From NCBI RefSeq assembly GCF_006385595.1, contig NZ_CP041046.1, forward strand, positions 2,046,001 to 2,110,000: a DNA stretch of 64,000 nucleotides. Direction: 5' to 3'. The translations under genes were made by a program, and so were the position numbers. Source of the DNA: Luteibacter pinisoli. GTDB lineage: Bacteria; Pseudomonadota; Gammaproteobacteria; Xanthomonadales; Rhodanobacteraceae. Of this stretch, positions 59,901 through 64,000 are shown piece after piece. Position 1 is the first letter of the stretch. Each line of letters starts with the position of its first letter. Below the pieces are notes generated by a model, which was not told the origin of the DNA, made no database searches, and worked only from the letters and a program-made list of their open reading frames with translations.

Positions 59901-60572
59901 TTAAAAGCTGAGCCCGAGAGGACGGTTGCACTGGTACTTTTCGTTGGCCGCCTGGACATCGGCGGGCGTGAGATGTCGCTCGATGAGTTCCTGTGGGCTC
60001 ATGTTGCCCCACACCTCGACGTCGATGCAGTGCTTGTTGGTCACCCCAAACAGCCGCTGTGCGCTGCGCATCACGGCACCGATGCCCTGGTCCTGCGGTC
60101 GGGTGAACTGCATGCCGGGCGCGCGGCGGACGTCGGATCCGGGGACGCCATGTACGGCCTGGCTGTCCTGGGCATGGCGGAGCTGGGCCTGGAAGCCGCC
60201 ATCGCCGAAGGTCGCGGGCGTCTCGGTGGAGAGCGTGGGTTCGGCCGGTGCGGCGGGCGTGGCCGCCGTGGGGTGTTGCTCTGCCTGCGCTGGCGCGGCG
60301 GCGGGGCGTGGGGGCAGCGTTCGGGTAGCCGTTCGTGGTGTCGTCATTGCCCGGGCGGGCGGCGATAAGGGCGGTGGCCGAACCTGCGGCTCGCGCGGTG
60401 GCGCTATCAGGCGTATTGCCAGTGTGGACGGCTGGACTTCAGCCGGGGCAACCGTGGTCACGCGATACGAGGCGGGGCGCAGAAGCACGATCAGAACAGC
60501 GACGTGAACGCCGATGGCCGCCGCCAGCGCGACGGTCCGTCGAATCGATACCTTTGGTGCCCCTCGCGTCAT
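59901..60572 (-). CDS. TonB-like single-span protein with Pro-rich periplasmic region
   Basis: 223 residues. One N-terminal membrane helix (RTVALAAAIGVHVAVLIVLL, 12-31) with a short basic cytoplasmic end is followed by a Pro/Ala/Arg-rich stretch (about 55-120) and a small C-terminal domain with two cysteines (NKHCIDVEVWGNMSPQELIE, KYQCNRPLGLSF). The layout recalls TonB or energy-transducing envelope proteins, but the C-terminal domain is not recognisably TonB. The role is unknown; 72 bases upstream of the small cysteine-containing protein on the map, both minus strand. Confidence 0.6.
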   Translation of the reverse strand: MTRGAPKVSIRRTVALAAAIGVHVAVLIVLLRPASYRVTTVAPAEVQPSTLAIRLIAPPREPQVRPPPLSPPARAMTTPRTATRTLPPRPAAAPAQAEQHPTAATPAAPAEPTLSTETPATFGDGGFQAQLRHAQDSQAVHGVPGSDVRRAPGMQFTRPQDQGIGAVMRSAQRLFGVTNKHCIDVEVWGNMSPQELIERHLTPADVQAANEKYQCNRPLGLSF

Positions 60573-60644
60573 TCCCAGCGTCCCGGCCCGATAGAGTCCC
60601 TTGTCTATCGGTATGGACGCTCCGCGGGCACAGGAGTTCCCCTC

Positions 60645-60950
60645 CTAGCTTTCCGGCTTGCCCTGACCGCGGCCCGATGGGTGGGATTCTCGCCGTATGG
60701 CCTGGCCATCGCCCCAGACGTCACCCGCCAACAGCGTGTACTTCGCGCACCACGAGGTATTGCAGATCGACAAGGTGTCGCCGACGTGGCTGGTGGTCTG
60801 CAGGAATCGCCTCTTGTACGTTTCCTCAAGGGTCTTCTGGGTGGCAGCGTCCGGGAACGGCGTGTCGAGCGTGCATGCCGGGCAGATGGCTTCGCTGAAA
60901 TAGTTAGCCGTCGCCAGGGCGCCCATGGCCACCAGTAACATCACTCTCAT
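60645..60950 (-). CDS. Small exported cysteine-containing protein
   Basis: 101 residues. A short signal peptide (MRVMLLVAMGALATANYFSE) is followed by CPAC (Cys23, Cys26) and two more cysteines (DTLSICNTSWCAKYT, Cys63 and Cys68). Four paired cysteines in a short mature protein suggest disulfides; the CPAC motif is thioredoxin-like in spacing but the rest is not a thioredoxin fold. AAGGAA lies at good spacing. It is read in the same direction as the TonB-like gene downstream. No family recognised. Confidence 0.6.
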   Translation of the reverse strand: MRVMLLVAMGALATANYFSEAICPACTLDTPFPDAATQKTLEETYKRRFLQTTSHVGDTLSICNTSWCAKYTLLAGDVWGDGQAIRRESHPSGRGQGKPES

Positions 60951-61052
60951 GCGCTTCCTTCAAGGACACGGCGTGGGGCCGTGGCGAAGGATGGTGCAAG
61001 GGTCCGTCGGCCCTGTCTGTAAGCCAACTCCTAAAATGGCTTAGGAAATGCC

Positions 61053-62081
61053 TTACTCCGTGACCGTCGGCTGATCTTGTCGGTAGCTGACCTCGCCGCG
61101 CCGGACGGACTCAATGAGCGCAGTGACCTCACGAATCACCAGGTCTGGCCTGTCCACATGGACGTAGTGGTCGCTGCCTTTGGCGATGACACGCCGGCTC
61201 AGCGGTGACAGCCGCTTGCTCTCTTCCTGCATCTGGTTCCAGACAACCGAGTTTGCCTTTGCCACCTCGGGCGGCCAGTTGGATGGCATGGAGGCTGGAT
61301 CGCGGGAAAAGACCAGGATGGGGAGGCGAGGGAACGGCCCCACGTGGACGGTTTCCTCGCCGGATTGACGCTCGGCATCGAGCTCCGCCTCGAGGGCATC
61401 AAACTGCGAAGGCGCACAGTTGTTCGCGCGGATGATCGCGGCGTAGGCCTCGAACCCCGGGGCGACGCTGTCGCAGTCGCCGTGCAGCCGGTACCAGCCC
61501 ACCGTCATCAGGAACTTCTGCCACGGCATCTCGCGACGCTGCTGGTCCTGGATCGCGACCAGGCTTTTTGGTACGCGGTCATCCTGTAGGGGCGTCGCGC
61601 CATCGACGAAGACCAGCGCGGAGAGGTCGCCCTGGTAATGCTGGGCATAACTGCGCAGATAGAGGCCGGCGATGGAATGACCCATCAGGATGAAGGGCTT
61701 CTCGATGTCCGCTGCGCCGACCAGCGCATGCAGCTGCGCCGACAATGTATCAGCGTCATGGGCTCCGGGTGTCATGGCGCTCGATCCGAAGCCACTGCGG
61801 TCGTACGAACAAACCCGCGTCACTTTCGCGAGCGCCGGCTGCACTTTCAGCCAGGTCGTGAAGTCGTCGCCGAGACCCGTGTCGAGAACGAGGGTGGGTG
61901 AGCCTGTGCCCATGCACATCATGTGCATGTCATGACCATTCACCGCGTAGAGCTGGCCCGGGGTGTGGGCTTCGGCCTTCAGCTTGCGCACGGAAAGGGA
62001 GTTATAGGTGGCACCTGCCGCCAGCGCGAGCAATGTGAGAACGACGACCGTTCCGGCGAGCTTTGTGAGGATGCGTGCCAT
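61053..62081 (-). CDS. Membrane-anchored alpha/beta hydrolase with Ser nucleophile
   Basis: 342 residues. An N-terminal hydrophobic anchor or signal (residues 8-26, GTVVVLTLLALAAGATY) places the enzyme on the periplasmic side. The core has LVLDTGLGDDFTTW (in place of the usual HGxP oxyanion motif), the nucleophile elbow MGHSIAGLYLRSY and a C-terminal His in GSDHYVHVDRPDLV. It resembles lipase/esterase-type proteins of actinobacteria and proteobacteria. The substrate is unknown. It starts 12 bases after the DUF1444 stop, so the two are probably co-transcribed. Confidence 0.78.
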   Translation of the reverse strand: MARILTKLAGTVVVLTLLALAAGATYNSLSVRKLKAEAHTPGQLYAVNGHDMHMMCMGTGSPTLVLDTGLGDDFTTWLKVQPALAKVTRVCSYDRSGFGSSAMTPGAHDADTLSAQLHALVGAADIEKPFILMGHSIAGLYLRSYAQHYQGDLSALVFVDGATPLQDDRVPKSLVAIQDQQRREMPWQKFLMTVGWYRLHGDCDSVAPGFEAYAAIIRANNCAPSQFDALEAELDAERQSGEETVHVGPFPRLPILVFSRDPASMPSNWPPEVAKANSVVWNQMQEESKRLSPLSRRVIAKGSDHYVHVDRPDLVIREVTALIESVRRGEVSYRQDQPTVTE

Positions 62082-62093
62082 GGGCCTGGCGCT

Positions 62094-63338
62094 CTAGCTG
62101 GGTTGAATTTCACGGACTCGCGTCGCTTTCAGCTTCAGCGCTTCATACGTCGCATCGTCCGGGAAGCGGGTCACCAGATACCGGGGTGGGCTCAGATGAT
62201 CATACGGCGTGGCCAGCTCAGGCATGTGCCGCATGGCATCCTCCCACGCAATGTCGAGCAGCTCGTTCCGCTGGTGGCAGAAGAGCCAGACGCTGTCGCA
62301 GTGTGGGAGCAAGGTCACGACATCGCGGGTCCACTGCGCGGAGCTGGTGATCTCGCCGGTGTCGGTTTGCTGTACGGCGCGATACGTCGCGACGAAGAGG
62401 TCGGTGCCTTCCTTCTCGTGGATTTTCTCCAGCAGCTTCTTCTGCTCCGCGTAGTTGCTGTCCAGCGCCCGGTAGCGGGACAAGGCGAGCCGTTGTGCGA
62501 TGTCGGCCGGGAGGTTGGGACGGAACGGGCGCCATGTGCCGTCGCGCAGTACCAGCAGTTCGCTACTTAGCGGGCGGGTGTCGTTCTCGAGGATATCGGC
62601 GGCGAGGGCCGCGATCAGCGCAATGCCTTCGTCGTCCAGGCTGCCCGTCACGAACAGGTTGTTTCGCGACGGAATCGCTGCCACGGGTTCGCCATGCACC
62701 GCCAGGCGGTGGATCATGTCGGTGAGCAGCAGGCGCGATGCGTCGTAGACGTCGCTCCACGTCGAGGCCCAGACGCCGCCGTGGCGCTTCATGCCGGCGT
62801 CGGTGGTGCGGTCGCGCAGGTTGCTGATGGCCAGGGCGAAGGCCGCATCCGTGTCCAGGCCCGCGGCAAGCAGCGTGCCGGGGTTCACCGTCTTCGTCGC
62901 GTGCTCGGAATCGACCACCAGGGCGACCGAAAGATCATCGCTGAAAGGGCGCAGGCAAGGCATGCCATCGGGCTTTCCGACCCCGGACAGTCGGGAATTC
63001 AGGGTGACCCAGCTGAACATCGCCGTATCGCGGATGACGGGCATGAGGTTGGCGCGGACATCCTCCGGGCGCTCGTCGTCAAATCCGCCGGTCAGGCCGG
63101 CGAGGTATTTGTCGATGACGCCGTTGCGCTTGGCCCGGGGTGCCGCCAGCGTGTCCCGGTAGGCGTTGTGCAGGTTCATCATCATCGGCCGGCCATCGGC
63201 CAGCTCGAAGTGGATCTGGAACTCGCCGGCGTCGTAGCGGGCGGACTTCGGCTGGGCCAGGGCCTGGGCCCGTTTGATCACCAGCGCGGCGAAGTCGTCG
63301 GCCGAGAGCTTGCGCCGGAAGATATCGAGAAGGCCCAT
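62094..63338 (-). CDS. DUF1444 family protein
   Basis: 414 residues; ATG at 63338 after AGGGA, 8 bases. It begins MGLLDIFRRKLSADDFAALV, a usual DUF1444 start, and contains WVTLNSRLSGVGKPDGMPCL, PFSDDLSVALVVDSEHATKT and LFVTGSLDDEGIALIAALAA. The family is cytoplasmic and of unknown function (YtpQ-like in Firmicutes). It is divergent from the PAP2 gene across 162 bases with a strong palindrome, and is followed by the membrane-anchored hydrolase. Confidence 0.72.
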   Translation of the reverse strand: MGLLDIFRRKLSADDFAALVIKRAQALAQPKSARYDAGEFQIHFELADGRPMMMNLHNAYRDTLAAPRAKRNGVIDKYLAGLTGGFDDERPEDVRANLMPVIRDTAMFSWVTLNSRLSGVGKPDGMPCLRPFSDDLSVALVVDSEHATKTVNPGTLLAAGLDTDAAFALAISNLRDRTTDAGMKRHGGVWASTWSDVYDASRLLLTDMIHRLAVHGEPVAAIPSRNNLFVTGSLDDEGIALIAALAADILENDTRPLSSELLVLRDGTWRPFRPNLPADIAQRLALSRYRALDSNYAEQKKLLEKIHEKEGTDLFVATYRAVQQTDTGEITSSAQWTRDVVTLLPHCDSVWLFCHQRNELLDIAWEDAMRHMPELATPYDHLSPPRYLVTRFPDDATYEALKLKATRVREIQPS

Positions 63339-63370
63339 CGTCGATCCCTGAAGAGAGTCATGGAGGGGAA

Positions 63371-63394
63371 AACTAGCTGACGAGGCAGCTAGTT
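63371..63394. promoter_or_regulatory. 24-bp palindrome between DUF1444 and PAP2 genes
   Basis: AACTAGCTG-ACGAGG-CAGCTAGTT, perfect 9-base arms and 6-base spacer. It lies 33 bases upstream of the DUF1444 start. Very likely an operator for a dimeric regulator or a leader hairpin of the DUF1444 mRNA. Confidence 0.5.
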
Positions 63395-63500
63395 GCCAAG
63401 GGCAAAGCGGGATGCCCCAGATCAGGTGGTCGTAAGGTGGCCGCGCTTTAATGGCGTGGTTGACGGCCGGCCGTGAACGGCTCGAAGGGAAGGAGGGGTT

Positions 63501-64000
63501 ATGCGACGCGCTTCCGTGTTCCTGGCGCTGGGCCTTGCCGTGTGCTGTCCGCTCACGGCGCATGCGGGCGGCGGCCCCTTTGGTATCGACCACCGGCTGA
63601 GTTACGACAACAGCGGTATCTGGAAGCGGTCCAATCAGAAAATCCTCCTGTACGGCACCCTTGCCACGGTGGGCCTAAGTGCGCTCGCCGAAGGCGACAG
63701 CACGGAGTACGGCGAAACCTCCTGGCGGGCCGTCGATTCGATCATCTTCACCAGCCTTGCCTCGACCGCCATGAAGTACACCTTTCGCCGGGAGCGCCCG
63801 TCGCGAACGGACGACCCCAACCAGTGGTTCAAGGGCGGTAGCCAGAACCACAGCTTCCCCAGCGGTGAAGTGGCGACCATCTCGGCAGCCGTCACCCCGT
63901 TCATCGTCCACTACGGCGAAGACCATCCCTGGGTCTACGCGCTGGCGGTGCTGCCGGCCTACGACGCGGTGGCCCGCATGAAAGTGCGAGGCCACTGGCA
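63501..64000 (+). CDS. PAP2-family phosphatase, 3' end outside the window
   Basis: The first 166 codons of a gene that runs off the right edge. ATG at 63501 after AAGGAGGGG. A Sec signal (MRRASVFLALGLAVCCPLTA, cleavage near AHAGG) precedes the PAP2 core. Motif 1 is KYTFRRERP, motif 2 SFPSGE and the start of motif 3 RMKVRGHW. These are acid-phosphatase/lipid-phosphate-phosphatase signatures. Motif 2 normally reads PSGH, where the His is the general acid; here it is PSGE, so activity may be altered or another residue may serve. The substrate is probably an undecaprenyl or other lipid phosphate, or a soluble phosphoester in the periplasm. Confidence 0.8.
   Translation, partial: MRRASVFLALGLAVCCPLTAHAGGGPFGIDHRLSYDNSGIWKRSNQKILLYGTLATVGLSALAEGDSTEYGETSWRAVDSIIFTSLASTAMKYTFRRERPSRTDDPNQWFKGGSQNHSFPSGEVATISAAVTPFIVHYGEDHPWVYALAVLPAYDAVARMKVRGHW

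Overview
The window is a dense, high-GC, chromosome-like stretch from a Gram-negative bacterium. It has short intergenic gaps, many ATGA/GTGA gene overlaps, GTG and TTG starts and many exported proteins. An MdtABC-type RND pump, a Pseudomonas-like desT/desCB module, LytTR-type two-component signalling, a Tat-exported phospholipase C, YaeQ and REP-type repeats together suggest a gammaproteobacterium of the Xanthomonadales/Rhodanobacteraceae (Luteibacter or Dyella-like). That placement is inference; there is no rRNA or tRNA gene here to confirm it.

Layout. 1-9.5 kb: the end of a probable TonB-dependent receptor, then small metabolic and exported genes (alpha/beta hydrolases, tautomerase plus exported crotonase, GH46-like chitosanase, HD protein, VOC protein, SDR with divergent LysR). 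9.6-12.6 kb: LytS/LytT-type kinase and regulator, then an exported metallo-beta-lactamase-fold enzyme. 12.6-18 kb: LysR/SDR pair, aquaporin, FrnE-type DsbA protein, DUF2252 and DUF3313 proteins. 18-22.5 kb: phospholipase C, a membrane protein and a PQQ sugar dehydrogenase fused to cytochrome c. 22.6-32.6 kb: a five-gene operon made of a large GNAT-type acyltransferase, MdtA, MdtB, MdtC and an outer-membrane factor. It ends in a cluster of REP/TIR repeats (32.57-33.05 kb) that has rewritten the last codons of the outer-membrane gene.

33-42.8 kb is the most striking region. A minus-strand operon runs acyl-ACP/AMP ligase, SDR reductase, acyl carrier protein, serine-palmitoyltransferase-like enzyme, flippase, unknown protein. 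The first four match in order and type the ceramide (sphingolipid) genes known from Caulobacter. Directly upstream lie an LpxO-like hydroxylase and three paralogous P-loop kinases. The GNAT-type protein at the head of the mdtABC operon is a candidate for the missing N-acyltransferase (bacterial ceramide synthase), so the window may encode sphingolipid synthesis, modification and export.

42.8-48 kb: a deletion scar has fused a truncated AraC regulator to a truncated NarL-type response regulator, next to a Tat-exported chloroperoxidase-like hydrolase and a large periplasmic-propeller histidine kinase that seems to have lost its partner. 47.9-50.9 kb: desB-desC and divergent desT, with palindromic operators and a probably leaderless desC transcript. 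50.9-56.4 kb: YaeQ, DUF2231 plus sorbosone-dehydrogenase-like pair, a tail-anchored unknown protein, a 7TM receptor lacking an output domain and an AT-richer exported protein. 56.4-64 kb: DODA-type dioxygenase with divergent LysR, EamA transporter, pirin, two small envelope proteins, an alpha/beta hydrolase, a DUF1444 protein and a PAP2 phosphatase cut by the window end.

No CRISPR array, prophage, insertion sequence, tRNA or rRNA was seen.
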